Virus record (IMG/VR): IMGVR_UViG_3300027983_000009 | Span: 1 to 64,000 of that record | Origin: a virus | Reading direction: 5' to 3' (one strand) | DNA length: 64,000 bases | Shown here: positions 1-8,507 of the stretch, piece after piece | Numbering within the stretch: the first letter of the stretch is position 1 | Layout of the letters: each line of letters opens with the position of its first letter | Notes under the pieces: model-generated | Database searches by the model: none | Seen by the model: only the letters and a program-made list of their open reading frames with translations | Told to the model about the DNA's origin: nothing | Position numbers and translations under genes: made by a program

Positions 1-2
1 CG

Positions 3-107
3 ATGCAGCAGATACCGATGCAGCAGATGCCGATGCAGCAGATGCCGATGCAGCAGATGCCGATGCAGCAGATGCCGATGCAGCAGATGCCGATGCAGCA
101 GATGCCT
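3..107 (+). repeat. 15-bp tandem repeat encoding MQQMP
   Basis: Seven head-to-tail copies of a 15-bp unit (ATGCAGCAGATGCCG); the first has an ATACC variant. It stays in frame with the surrounding CDS. The near identity of the copies suggests recent expansion by slippage. Confidence 0.9.
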
Positions 108-410
108 CAGCAGATGCAGCAACCCGCACAGGTGGGCGCTGCCATGGCTGGTCTTGTGGCTGGTATGCCTCCGGTAGCGGTGGTTCAGCCAACGGTAATG
201 CCGCTACCTGTGTCCAACGTGGCGACACAACCAGCAGCAGGTTTTGCGATGCCAGTAGCGTATCCTACTAACCCGGCACCTCAGCAGCAGGTTGGAGAGG
301 TAGCTCAGCAGATGCCGGCACAGGTTGCACAACCTGCAGCGGCTGGTGGCGGTCGAGCGCAGTTAGCACTTGCGGCAGCACAGGCAGCCGCAGGAGTAAC
401 TGCTCAATAG
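3..410 (+). CDS. MQQMP-repeat protein, 3' part only
   Basis: Only the 3' end of this gene lies in the window: the frame is open to the left edge, so the first visible ATG is probably internal. The first ~35 residues are seven MQQMP pentapeptides, followed by a Pro/Ala/Gln/Val-rich tail ending in an Ala-rich segment (AQLALAAAQAAAGVTAQ). No domain is recognised. The Met/Gln/Pro bias resembles the C-terminal tail of the portal protein at 15776, so a virion protein is possible, but that is inference. An intrinsic terminator follows directly. Confidence 0.7.
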   Translation: MQQIPMQQMPMQQMPMQQMPMQQMPMQQMPMQQMPQQMQQPAQVGAAMAGLVAGMPPVAVVQPTVMPLPVSNVATQPAAGFAMPVAYPTNPAPQQQVGEVAQQMPAQVAQPAAAGGGRAQLALAAAQAAAGVTAQ

Positions 411-413
411 TCT

Positions 414-431
414 CTGGTTATTAATAACCAG
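414..431. promoter_or_regulatory. Palindrome CTGGTTATTAATAACCAG
   Basis: A perfect 18-bp palindrome between the stop of the MQQMP gene and the terminator preceding the recombinase gene. The core GTTATTAATAAC recurs, sometimes imperfectly, in other intergenic regions (15745, 36751, 38669, 46454, 48617, 54412). It may be an operator or promoter element; no function is shown. Confidence 0.5.
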
Positions 432-437
432 TTAGTC

Positions 438-472
438 AGCCCACGCGGGTCGTTCCGCGTGGGCTTTGTTTT
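438..472 (+). terminator. Intrinsic terminator
   Basis: An 11-bp perfect stem (AGCCCACGCGG pairing with CCGCGTGGGCT) with a 6-nt loop is followed by TTGTTTT. It separates the MQQMP gene from the recombinase transcription unit. Confidence 0.85.
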
Positions 473-499
473 GCAACCAGGTGTCAGAGAGAGTGATTT

Positions 500-1819
500 A
501 TGGCAAAGAAATCTGGTAAGTCAGTGGATTCTGTGGCGGCTAGTTTTGCAGGGTTATCCGCTCAGCGGGTGCAGCAAGGTAAGGGCAGCGTCCAGCCGGC
601 TGACGTCGGCGTAGTTACAGGTATCCCGTTACCGTCGCTGGTGATGCGGTACTTTTTCCGCTCGACTGTCTTTCCGCTGAGTAAGATTGTGCAGCTGACA
701 GGGCAGGAGGGTTCCTGCAAGTCGGCGTTTCTCTATGAGGTAATGCGGTGGCACTACATGGCGAACGGCGGGGCAGCGCTAGCCCAGAACGAGAATAAGG
801 ACAGCCCGGAACTTCGTCGCAGTATACTGAAGTACAACCCGGAGTGGGCATCCAAGTTCTTCAAGGAGGATACGACCTCGTTGGAGGAGTGGCAGGAGTT
901 CCTGATCCGGACACTTAGTTCCACCAAAGAGATCTACGAAGACCCTAAAACGGCCGGAGCAGTGTGGCCCCTCATACTGGGTGTTGACAGCATTACAGCA
1001 ACGGGCACAGCAGCCGAGTTGGAGAATATCCACTCGGACGGTTTTGCATCCAGGGGTTTTGCTGTGATGGCTAACCTGATCAGCCGCTTCATGAGGGCTA
1101 TGCCGGGACAGCTTCGCAACTACCCGTTCACGGTTGTCGGGACAAACCATCTCAAACCTGGTACAGATGCGATGGGGAGACCCAAAGACGATATACCCGG
1201 CGGTAAGTCTGTGAAGTTCATGGAGACTTACGAGATCAAGATGGTCCGAATAAAGGACATCGACAAGGCGAATTACGGCGGTATCACTGTGCAGTTTACG
1301 CTGCAGAAGAACAGCCTCGGCCCTTCAAGATTCTCTGTCAAAGCGGATCTGTTGTGGTGGAGAGCACCCGGTCCAAATGGTAAACCTCGTCAGGAGACAG
1401 CCTGGGACTGGGAGACAGCGAGCATCGAGCTCCTGCTGGCGTTCGAGAGCTGTAAAGGGAAGAAGGGCTTATACAGGAGGCTTCAGGAGGTGTGTGATAT
1501 CCACGTAATCAGCAAGACTACGCGAAAGGCGTGGTCGAATGCGTTGGGTGTACCTAAAGACTCTCCGACCACATTCCGGCAGCTTGGTAGGCTGCTGGAG
1601 ACTCGGCAGGATATTTTGGTGCAGTTGTACGAAATCCTGGGCATCGAGGTGCGAACAGTTTGGGATCAGCGTATCCCGTACTCAGAGTTTATGTCGGCCG
1701 AGAGTGATAAGCAGCGGGCGGCGCTGCTGGTAAACCTACAGCAATTCAGAGACGACCCTGCAAGTTTCAGCGCTGCGGACTTCCCGGACATGCTGGAGGG
1801 TGATGGTGGCGACGACTAA
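500..1819 (+). CDS. RecA/UvsX-like recombinase
   Basis: Predicted strand-exchange ATPase acting in phage recombination, repair and replication restart. Visible RecA-fold signatures are a Walker A at residues 68-75 (GQEGSCKS), a Walker B ending in D163 (LILGVDS), and the DNA-binding loop region GGKSVKFMETYEIK, which corresponds to the GGxxLKF segment of RecA. The Walker A has Cys73 where the consensus has Gly; T4 UvsX also departs from Gly here, so this suggests a phage-type branch rather than a dead enzyme. The C-terminal ~150 residues are not recognised and end in an acidic tail, as in RecA. The ATG start follows an AGAGAGTG purine stretch. Confidence 0.85.
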   Translation: MAKKSGKSVDSVAASFAGLSAQRVQQGKGSVQPADVGVVTGIPLPSLVMRYFFRSTVFPLSKIVQLTGQEGSCKSAFLYEVMRWHYMANGGAALAQNENKDSPELRRSILKYNPEWASKFFKEDTTSLEEWQEFLIRTLSSTKEIYEDPKTAGAVWPLILGVDSITATGTAAELENIHSDGFASRGFAVMANLISRFMRAMPGQLRNYPFTVVGTNHLKPGTDAMGRPKDDIPGGKSVKFMETYEIKMVRIKDIDKANYGGITVQFTLQKNSLGPSRFSVKADLLWWRAPGPNGKPRQETAWDWETASIELLLAFESCKGKKGLYRRLQEVCDIHVISKTTRKAWSNALGVPKDSPTTFRQLGRLLETRQDILVQLYEILGIEVRTVWDQRIPYSEFMSAESDKQRAALLVNLQQFRDDPASFSAADFPDMLEGDGGDD

Positions 1820-1850
1820 ATTAATCAGGTGGCGATTATTGGAGATATGT

Positions 1851-2030
1851 ATGGAGTGGATAAGTGTCGAAGATAATCTACCGGATCGCGGCGAGGCGGT
1901 AGTCGCGATGCGTGCAGATGGATGGTGGGCGAAAACACACGGGTGGTACTCAGCAGATTATGGTGCTAGGGTGCAGCCAATTGTAAAGTGGCTCCGTGTG
2001 ACCAAGCAAGTCGTTCCTAAGTCCGCATAA
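1851..2030 (+). CDS. DUF551-family small protein
   Basis: 59 residues beginning MEWISVEDNLPDRGEAVV and ending near VKWLRV. The WISV..LP..GE.V start and W-x-x-V end are typical of the DUF551 domain found in many phages and prophages, whose function is unknown. GGAG 6 nt upstream of this ATG decides the start; a longer in-frame extension would overlap the recombinase gene. A second DUF551-like domain is encoded at 46044. Confidence 0.75.
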   Translation: MEWISVEDNLPDRGEAVVAMRADGWWAKTHGWYSADYGARVQPIVKWLRVTKQVVPKSA

Positions 2031-2130
2031 GGCTACAGATCAGCCGGTTGGAGCGAGTGACGTTCCATGTGAAAACGGGTGACCGACAACTCGGTTGCAT
2101 CTAAGTAATATGAAGGGAGAAACGCTGAAT

Positions 2131-2730
2131 ATGAATGATAGTCACAAGCTTTTCAAAAAGCTGAAGCAGGACGCGGAAGACACCAGTATCAACCGTGACA
2201 CAGGTAAGTTTGAGGAGGCGGTTGTTGCGAAGCTGCTGCAGTTATCGAGTAGCCAGCTACAGCTCCCAGCACTGAAGCGGCACCAGCAGAACCTGACAGG
2301 TAGCTCGAGAGTAGCCTTTGCAGAGTTTGCCACTGTGTTCCCCTCTTATCCTGTGCGGTTAGCGGCTAGCACTAACAGGTACTCTGGAAAACTACCTTAT
2401 GCTTCGCTGCTCGGTGGTAAGCTGTCTAAGCTGAAGCTGATTGATGAGTACGCCAAGGTAGCCAGCGAGCACGAGATAAACGTCAAAGCTGTCAGATTTG
2501 GGTTGGTGTTCCGCTGTAGCTGGGCTAAGCAGGCATCTATCCAGGTAATGCATAATCAGGTATCCCAGACTGGTATGCCGGATTTCGATACGGAACCTGA
2601 AGAAGTGCAGGAAACACTGTGCCGCAGGTTTATGTTCTGGTTTCGTGGTACCTACTATGTGTTGGAAGGGCTGAGGTCGTTTACGCACACTGTTGGTACG
2701 GACTGGACGAGTAATGCAAATTTACAGTGA
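2131..2730 (+). CDS. Hypothetical protein
   Basis: 199 residues with a basic N-terminus (MNDSHKLFKKLKQ). It has no recognised motif, signal peptide or membrane segment. AAGGGAG lies ~12 nt upstream; an alternative ATG is at 2110. The 3' end overlaps the start of the next gene by 17 bp, so the two are probably co-translated. Confidence 0.7.
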   Translation: MNDSHKLFKKLKQDAEDTSINRDTGKFEEAVVAKLLQLSSSQLQLPALKRHQQNLTGSSRVAFAEFATVFPSYPVRLAASTNRYSGKLPYASLLGGKLSKLKLIDEYAKVASEHEINVKAVRFGLVFRCSWAKQASIQVMHNQVSQTGMPDFDTEPEEVQETLCRRFMFWFRGTYYVLEGLRSFTHTVGTDWTSNANLQ

Positions 2731-3847
2731 GCCGGAGCTGGTGACATTCGGACAAGGTCAGCTGCAGTTACTGCAGAAGACACTGAAAGCGACGGACGCG
2801 AACACAGAGCTGGTGGACATTATTGCAGTGGACCAGCTGAAGCTCGGTAAAAACGGCAAGACAATTCATGGGTCTGCCGTTTTGAGTAGGTCTATGTTTC
2901 AGCAAGTCGCACACAAGCTTGGACCGGGCACAGCCCGTGTCGTTAAGTCGTTGGCTGGCATAGGTACAGCTGACACAGACGCCAGCCGTGTTTTCGACGT
3001 CGCGTTTGCAGTACGAGTGTGGAACAAGCTCGTCGAGTTGCGATTTGCAGAGTTAGCCAAGTACAGAATGATCGTGAATAGGAAGACCCACAGTTTGGAG
3101 GGTCTGGTAGGTAACAGCCAGCAGTACATCAAAAATCATGAGGTGTTGCAGACATCGCTGACTATTTGCGAAGACGTACACGGTACGACCTGTAGTTTTT
3201 ACGGGGCTCGACTGATCGGTAGGGGGATGACACTCTGGTTCCGAAAACCCGCGTCGTCGGTTATTATTACTCTGCGAGATAAGACCTACTCATTCAACGA
3301 GGGGTACTATTTCACAGTTCAGGAGGCAAGCGGGGCAGCCCTGCGTGGGTCTGTGGCGGTGTTTTCATCACACGGGGTCAGTCTGGCACCGTTCAAGCCG
3401 TTCGGTGCCAGGATGTCTCGCAAGCACAATGCTGTAACTTTCGGCGGCAAGGTTGCGCAGTTGTTCTCGACAGTTTTTGACAAGAAGTTCGAGTGGACGG
3501 CTCTGGAGCACGGTATTTCAACAGTCGCATCTCGGCCACTGGGTTACAGTGTCGAAATGTCGACAAAAGCTGTAGAGGTCCAATCTCGCGCTGTTGTCCG
3601 TATTCTGCGAAGCCTTGGTTTGCAGCAAGAGCTGTCTCAAGATATCCTGAAGCGGACACTGCGAACAGACAGCGACGGTGAGCTAGAGGCTCCACCACTG
3701 CACCTGGGTACCGAGTACTCCAAGAAAGCTGCGTTGGATCTGTTTTTGCAACTGCTGGGAACAGCCAGAACGCTGCGACCAGATCTGCGAGAGTGTGCTG
3801 AGCTTGTCGCCTATAAGTTGTTGGTAGGTCGTGTTCTTTTTGTGTGA
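2714..3847 (+). CDS. Hypothetical protein, weakly DUF932-like
   Basis: 377 residues, starting at an ATG inside the 3' end of the upstream gene. The order of segments (LSRSMFQQVAHKLGPG, then a helical stretch, then RKTHSLEGLVGNSQQYIKN) recalls DUF932 phage/plasmid proteins, where a helical part precedes a short beta motif with a YxxIDN-like sequence. This resemblance is by eye and weak. DUF932 proteins are often found near recombination genes, which fits the RecA-like gene upstream. Confidence 0.65.
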   Translation: MQIYSEPELVTFGQGQLQLLQKTLKATDANTELVDIIAVDQLKLGKNGKTIHGSAVLSRSMFQQVAHKLGPGTARVVKSLAGIGTADTDASRVFDVAFAVRVWNKLVELRFAELAKYRMIVNRKTHSLEGLVGNSQQYIKNHEVLQTSLTICEDVHGTTCSFYGARLIGRGMTLWFRKPASSVIITLRDKTYSFNEGYYFTVQEASGAALRGSVAVFSSHGVSLAPFKPFGARMSRKHNAVTFGGKVAQLFSTVFDKKFEWTALEHGISTVASRPLGYSVEMSTKAVEVQSRAVVRILRSLGLQQELSQDILKRTLRTDSDGELEAPPLHLGTEYSKKAALDLFLQLLGTARTLRPDLRECAELVAYKLLVGRVLFV

Positions 3848-3882
3848 CAATTTTTACGGGTTAGACCCTGTAGGAGATTTTT

Positions 3883-4794
3883 GTGGTAGAGAAAAGTGTT
3901 AGAGATGTAGTTGTCGAGCGTATGCCGGCCCCGCTCCTGAATAAGCTCGCAGTTGTGGAGCAGCAGATTCAGGCTCAGCGAGACGGTACAATTCAGTGGT
4001 ACTACAAACTAGGTAAGACAGTGCAGGCGGTTAAAGAGGACGGGGATCGCTACCGCGGGACAGACGGTACAGACGGCCTCGAGCTTCTGTTGGAGGCTGT
4101 TGCTAAGCACGCATCAACGGTAACTACAGCGTTGCGATTCTTTGAGAACTTCTCTACGGAGGACTTGCAGTGGTTGCTGGATCTCAAGAACGCAAAGACT
4201 GGGGTAGGGTTGACCTGGTCACATATTCCAATACTACTAACCTGTGCTACGAAGACAGAAAGGAAGAAGTGGGCTTCGCGAGCGGTGCGGGAAGAGCTGA
4301 CAGCTCCGGCGCTACACGCAGAAATCAAGGCCGCCAAAGAGGACCCTAACAGCGGCCACGGTAGGCCGTTCGCTGTACCTGTAACGGTAGAGAAACAGAT
4401 CAGATCGCTGATCAAAGAACTGGCGAGAATGCAGCGGTTGCACGATCAGCTCTGGAACGGGGAGGCTCATAGCATTTTTCGGGAGCTCAGCAATATGGAG
4501 GACAGCGAGCTGGACGACGCCATGTTGTCTTACGCTGAGCAGATGCTCGAAGCTTCCAGCAAACTAGCAGGTGAGCTGCAGGTAATTTCAGAACTCAGCG
4601 ACGCAGCTGTCACAAGGATCAGCGACACGTTGAAAGCACGTGAAGAGGATGCGACTGAGGCGAGAAGCGGAGTTGCCGCAGCCGTAGAGGCCAGCGGAAC
4701 ACGGGCAAGTCGGGCAATTGAGCAAGATGCGGACACGCCTGTAGACCCACCACCGACACGTAGATCGCGATCCGCATCAGCTGTTCCGGCTTAA
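3883..4794 (+). CDS. Hypothetical protein, DUF1016-like N-terminus
   Basis: 303 residues from a GTG with TAGGAG upstream. Residues ~35-150 (WYYKLGKTVQAV ... LTWSHIPILLT ... RAVREELTAPAL) follow the pattern of the DUF1016 N-terminal helical domain, in which W-x-x-G, LSWSHY and an exit helix occur in the same order. The PD-(D/E)XK nuclease domain usual in DUF1016 proteins is not seen; the C-terminal half is instead a charged coiled-coil-like region ending in a Pro/Ser/Arg tail. DNA binding is plausible but unproven. Confidence 0.65.
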   Translation: MVEKSVRDVVVERMPAPLLNKLAVVEQQIQAQRDGTIQWYYKLGKTVQAVKEDGDRYRGTDGTDGLELLLEAVAKHASTVTTALRFFENFSTEDLQWLLDLKNAKTGVGLTWSHIPILLTCATKTERKKWASRAVREELTAPALHAEIKAAKEDPNSGHGRPFAVPVTVEKQIRSLIKELARMQRLHDQLWNGEAHSIFRELSNMEDSELDDAMLSYAEQMLEASSKLAGELQVISELSDAAVTRISDTLKAREEDATEARSGVAAAVEASGTRASRAIEQDADTPVDPPPTRRSRSASAVPA

Positions 4795-4822
4795 TGCTAG
4801 TCGTTAGAATAAGGGCTACGGC

Positions 4823-5647
4823 ATGTCTGCTAGAGTAACTGTTTGCGTGCTTCTGTACGGTGACTACCCGACACTTGCAAAGCGATGTATTGAAAGTATC
4901 CTGCAGGCAGCGTGGTTCGATGATGTGAATATAGTCGTAGGGTTGAATGCTGTAGCGCAGGTCACAAAAGATTATGTCTACAGCACCCTCGGCGAGTATA
5001 GTCGTGCTGTTATTGTTGAAAGTGACAGCAACCTTCGTAAATATCCCATGATGCGCGAGATGTTTTACGGTATCGGGGAGGCTGCGAAGTCTGACTATAT
5101 CATGTGGTTTGACGATGACACATTTTTAATTAGCGGGAGTGTGTCGCGTCAGGCTTCATGGTTATCAACTTTGGTGGGCCAGTTAGGTACCAGCCCCGGC
5201 TTGCTCGGTAGAGCGTACACGATTCCGTGGTTGGGGCAGCAGCGAGAGTGGGTGAAATCGCAACCGTGGTATAATTCGAGTACTGGTACAGCACCGGGTA
5301 AAGTCTCGTTTATTCAGGGCAGCTGGTGGTTAATCCAAACTGCTGTGCTGCACAAGCTTGATTACCCGTGGTTGAATTTGTCGCACAATGGTGGTGATTC
5401 GATGCTCGGTGAAGCCTGTCGGCACGCTGGTATCAAGCTGATCAACTACACTGCAGGCGGTGTAGCTGTAAACGCGGATGCAGCAGGTGCAGAATCAGCC
5501 GCACCTCGTAGAGGGGTTAGCGAGCCGCAGATAGGTCGCAATAGTGCGGCAGCATCATTAGATCAGGCGACGACGTTGTTGCACCCATCAGATCAGCTGT
5601 TCTCTGTAGGTGAGCACGGACTTCAGTACTCCCCGTACTCCCCTTAA
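4823..5647 (+). CDS. GT2-like glycosyltransferase
   Basis: Predicted nucleotide-sugar glycosyltransferase of the GT-A fold. It begins with the expected first strand and helix (VTVCVLLYGDYPTLAKRCIESIL), then a sugar-nucleotide/metal motif (YIMWFDDDTFLI, the DXD-type sequence) and an acceptor-side segment (GGDSMLGEACRHAGI). Phage glycosyltransferases modify phage DNA or host surface glycans; the acceptor cannot be told here. The last ~60 residues look disordered and overlap the next gene. Two more glycosyltransferases lie at 17783 and 26278. Confidence 0.75.
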   Translation: MSARVTVCVLLYGDYPTLAKRCIESILQAAWFDDVNIVVGLNAVAQVTKDYVYSTLGEYSRAVIVESDSNLRKYPMMREMFYGIGEAAKSDYIMWFDDDTFLISGSVSRQASWLSTLVGQLGTSPGLLGRAYTIPWLGQQREWVKSQPWYNSSTGTAPGKVSFIQGSWWLIQTAVLHKLDYPWLNLSHNGGDSMLGEACRHAGIKLINYTAGGVAVNADAAGAESAAPRRGVSEPQIGRNSAAASLDQATTLLHPSDQLFSVGEHGLQYSPYSP

Positions 5648-6047
5648 ACGTAAAGGTTATGCAGTGCAGTTAGATCACAGAGTGCTGGACATTGAGGCGA
5701 TGGGCGGCCCGGACAAGAAGCACGCAGACATTATGCCAGGTGGAGGACCTCGCGGCTCGTGGTTTGTACCTAAGACAAGTCTGTTGGACGATACAATACA
5801 CTGGCAGCGGTCATCGACCAGCTCATCAGTAGAAATACCTGTGCAGCGATACATAACGGCGCCATCGCTTACAGCTATTGTGCTGTTCGCTACAAAGTTA
5901 GGGATGATTATAGATAGCAGCGCTAACAGCTTGAACGCCTCGCGGGTTGTGATATCCGTTGGCAACATACCGTATGCCGCTGTGCATAACGGTGAAAATG
6001 TTTGGAAAATTTTTCACGGTGTGGCATTTTTTGTAAAGGAGTTGTGA
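5610..6047 (+). CDS. Hypothetical protein
   Basis: 145 residues from a GTG inside the 3' end of the glycosyltransferase gene (38-bp overlap). The N-terminal ~60 residues are polar; the C-terminal part contains a hydrophobic stretch (SLTAIVLFATKLGMII) that could be a buried strand-helix or a weak membrane segment. No family is recognised. The stop overlaps the next ATG (TGATG). Confidence 0.55.
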   Translation: MSTDFSTPRTPLKRKGYAVQLDHRVLDIEAMGGPDKKHADIMPGGGPRGSWFVPKTSLLDDTIHWQRSSTSSSVEIPVQRYITAPSLTAIVLFATKLGMIIDSSANSLNASRVVISVGNIPYAAVHNGENVWKIFHGVAFFVKEL

Positions 6048-6517
6048 TGATAGACAGGGGTTTAACAGAAATTGCAGAGATGACGCAGGAAGCTTTTCGT
6101 CTCTACTCGGCTTATGCGGAAGCAGCTGCGCAGACCGATTTGCTCACGCAACCTGGGGCTGTAGTTGTGGTGCGTATGGCTAACACACCAACAGGCGAGA
6201 TAGTACTGAGCCCGCTACTCACAGAAGAGGTGATTGCAACAGTTCTAGCGAATGGCCCGAACAGGGTTGCTATTGAGCTGTTAGCGGAAGTGACGCGACT
6301 GGCAGCGGCGGCTGAGCAGTTGCGGTCGTATTGCTACGAGGCAGTAAATACACACAATCTGTCGGCTGAGATAGCAGCGTCACCTTTGCCGCAGCCGGGA
6401 GAGGTCGCAGAGGTGGGGGCAGCAGAAGAACTACCGCAACTGGACACCCTCAGTACAACACCAGTAGAGCCGGCACAGCCGTCGCGAGTTCGGAGAATCG
6501 TTCAACCAGTTAAGTGA
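6047..6517 (+). CDS. Hypothetical Ala/Glu-rich protein
   Basis: 156 residues with a mainly helical N-terminal ~110 residues and a Pro/Glu-rich, probably disordered C-terminus ending RVRRIVQPVK. AAAGGAG precedes the ATG, which overlaps the previous stop as TGATG, indicating translational coupling. Function unknown. Confidence 0.65.
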   Translation: MIDRGLTEIAEMTQEAFRLYSAYAEAAAQTDLLTQPGAVVVVRMANTPTGEIVLSPLLTEEVIATVLANGPNRVAIELLAEVTRLAAAAEQLRSYCYEAVNTHNLSAEIAASPLPQPGEVAEVGAAEELPQLDTLSTTPVEPAQPSRVRRIVQPVK

Positions 6518-6526
6518 TAGGGTGTT

Positions 6527-7396
6527 ATGGACAGGCCGAAAATTGGCATCACAAGAATAGACAAACTGCGACAGACGCTATATTCCAAGGCGTTTGTGCA
6601 TTTCGTAGGTAAGCCTCTCAGGGAAGCTGAAGAGTTCAGCGAGCTGTGCAGGCTGTTAAAGAAAGTTATGCCCGGCGTACCATACAATGCGATACTCGAA
6701 ACTGTTCGGCCGCATATTAATGAAGCAATTCCGGTCGGTGTAGCGGTAAAGCTGTCTTGGTTGATGGCTGGAAATCTTGAAACACTCCAGAGCGGTGCAG
6801 CGGCTAGGCCGTGGGTTGGGCAGCACAGCGAGGAGTGGATGGCTGTAGAGATAAGGTCTCTATCGCGTGTACTCCGTTATGCGAATATTGTATCGGAGTG
6901 CGTCTTCCGGATCTTGAGCGGTACAGGCAGCGGTCTGACGGTTACCAGATACCTGAGCGCGGGTGCTATCAAACACATAGCCAGAAAAATCGGATTCTCT
7001 GCCGCTAACGGTCGATACCCGTACCGTCACACGCTGGATATGACTTACCTAAGATTTTACGGTAAGTTTGAGCAGTCGTGTGTCAGGGACGGTATACCCG
7101 GGTTCAAGGAAGTAGAGTGCCCGGATAGTCTGTGTAAATGGAACAGGGATAACTTCCTGGCGGTCAGGTGTCGACACAAGGCGAACTGCCCACGAGGTTA
7201 CACCCACCCCTGCACGAAGTGTGCGATAGGTAGAAATGAGTGCCAGTTCGCTGTGCGGCCGTTGTCATATACGCTAGGCTTCTGCGACAAGTGCATGAAT
7301 GCAGACGCGTTGTTTGACCCGGCTGCACCAGCAACAACTGTGTGTGCTCAGTGTCTTAGTCACCAGCGGTGTCTTGTAGATATCGCCAAGCGTTAA
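6527..7396 (+). CDS. Cys-rich zinc-binding protein, unknown
   Basis: 289 residues. The C-terminal third carries at least ten Cys in paired arrangements (CPDSLCKW, CRHKANCPRG, HPCTKCAIG, FCDKCMN, VCAQCL), suggesting two or three zinc sites. The N-terminal two thirds are helical with no recognised enzyme motif. Its position beside the SEC-C protein and upstream of nuclease-fold genes suggests nucleic-acid or protein binding, by inference only. Confidence 0.7.
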   Translation: MDRPKIGITRIDKLRQTLYSKAFVHFVGKPLREAEEFSELCRLLKKVMPGVPYNAILETVRPHINEAIPVGVAVKLSWLMAGNLETLQSGAAARPWVGQHSEEWMAVEIRSLSRVLRYANIVSECVFRILSGTGSGLTVTRYLSAGAIKHIARKIGFSAANGRYPYRHTLDMTYLRFYGKFEQSCVRDGIPGFKEVECPDSLCKWNRDNFLAVRCRHKANCPRGYTHPCTKCAIGRNECQFAVRPLSYTLGFCDKCMNADALFDPAAPATTVCAQCLSHQRCLVDIAKR

Positions 7397-7411
7397 TGTG
7401 TGGAGTCAGTA

Positions 7412-7738
7412 GTGACCAGTGAACGAAATATGATGTGTCCCTGCGGCAGTAATAAAAAGGTCAAGAAGTGTTGCGGTAACAGCAAGAAAGCGGCAGAGCC
7501 CCCACACAAGCCAAAAGGTGTACCGCAGGTAGCGCAAGCAATGCTTGCTGCAGGCATAGATAAGGCGGTTGTTTACGCCTACTACAATACTGGTGAGTTT
7601 ATAGTCGAGGAGTCTCGACACTGTCAGTCCGTAGAGGGGTTGCAGGTTTGGGACGCGCACTTGGCTGCGTTCGCAATTCTGGATGAGGAAACTCAGAGTA
7701 GTGTCATATCTCAGTGTGTTAACGGAGCGTTTCAGTGA
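7412..7738 (+). CDS. SEC-C motif protein
   Basis: 108 residues with a SEC-C zinc motif near the N-terminus (CPCGSNKKVKKCCG: C-x-C-x8-C-C), as at the C-terminus of SecA, where it binds zinc and SecB. The rest has no recognised domain. GTG at 7412 is preceded by TGGAG at good spacing; GTG 7400 and ATG 7430 are alternatives. Phage SEC-C proteins have no settled role. The stop overlaps the next start. Confidence 0.75.
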   Translation: MTSERNMMCPCGSNKKVKKCCGNSKKAAEPPHKPKGVPQVAQAMLAAGIDKAVVYAYYNTGEFIVEESRHCQSVEGLQVWDAHLAAFAILDEETQSSVISQCVNGAFQ

Positions 7739-8490
7739 CTATGAATATCAGACCGCAGAATTCCGCAGGGTTGCAGGGTTACTCACCTTATCGCGACATC
7801 GCTTACCTGTTCCCTGCACTGGTTGCAGAAGTGTTTTCCAAGCTGGATGAGTGCAACTGGAGCGACGCAACGAAGCAAGCTTGTCATACACACCAGATCA
7901 GTGAGCAGGAGATCGCCGAGGCGTGTGGTAAGCTGGGTGCCGCGTTGGCGATGTATATTAGAGAACCGACTATCAGCTCACCGTTTGATGCACTGCAACG
8001 CAGTGGGTTCTTGGAGTCCCGACTGGTTGTGCAAGATTTGGTTTTTGCCCGGTTTGGTGAGTCTATAGCAGCTGGGTGGTTCGTTGCTGTGCGTGACGTG
8101 ACACTGCAAGGTGAGGCTAGCGACGCAGCGCCGGATATGGCTCGCATGTTGGCAGCGGCGAGGTCGCTGGCTGACCGTCGGTCGCCGAGGGAAGGAGACG
8201 GCGACCAGACTCCGGTAGACGCGATAGCGTTGTTGCGTGTGGAGGTGAGTGAGACGCGTCGAGCACTGGAGCAAGCTAGAAGGTTGCGACAAGAGCTCGT
8301 GGACAGCGTTGCAGAGCAGGTTACAAAGAATCGTGGTCTGCAGGAGCAGCTGCAGGAGCTGCAGATAGCGAATGAGCGATTACAGGGAGCGGCGAAGATC
8401 GCCAACCTGAAGATCGACGCAGTGCGAGAGGTGTTAAAAAACAGCCGTGTATTGCGGCTATTCAGAAAACTAGTTTCAGCAACACGCTGA
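7735..8490 (+). CDS. Hypothetical coiled-coil protein
   Basis: 251 residues from a GTG overlapping the previous stop (GTGA), with CGGAG 7 nt upstream; ATG 7741 is an alternative. The N-terminal ~140 residues look globular. Residues ~165-240 form a long heptad-rich helix (VSETRRALEQARRLRQELVD and onward), ending in a basic tail (LRLFRKLVSATR). It may be a scaffold or a DNA-associated oligomer. Confidence 0.65.
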   Translation: MTMNIRPQNSAGLQGYSPYRDIAYLFPALVAEVFSKLDECNWSDATKQACHTHQISEQEIAEACGKLGAALAMYIREPTISSPFDALQRSGFLESRLVVQDLVFARFGESIAAGWFVAVRDVTLQGEASDAAPDMARMLAAARSLADRRSPREGDGDQTPVDAIALLRVEVSETRRALEQARRLRQELVDSVAEQVTKNRGLQEQLQELQIANERLQGAAKIANLKIDAVREVLKNSRVLRLFRKLVSATR

Positions 8491-8507
8491 GCAGAGAGCA
8501 GGAGTTT

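Noticed and set aside
7884-8405. 173-codon minus-strand ORF
   Set aside because: It lies wholly opposite a coiled-coil gene, is Ser/Arg/Cys-rich as expected for an antisense shadow and has no ribosome-binding site.
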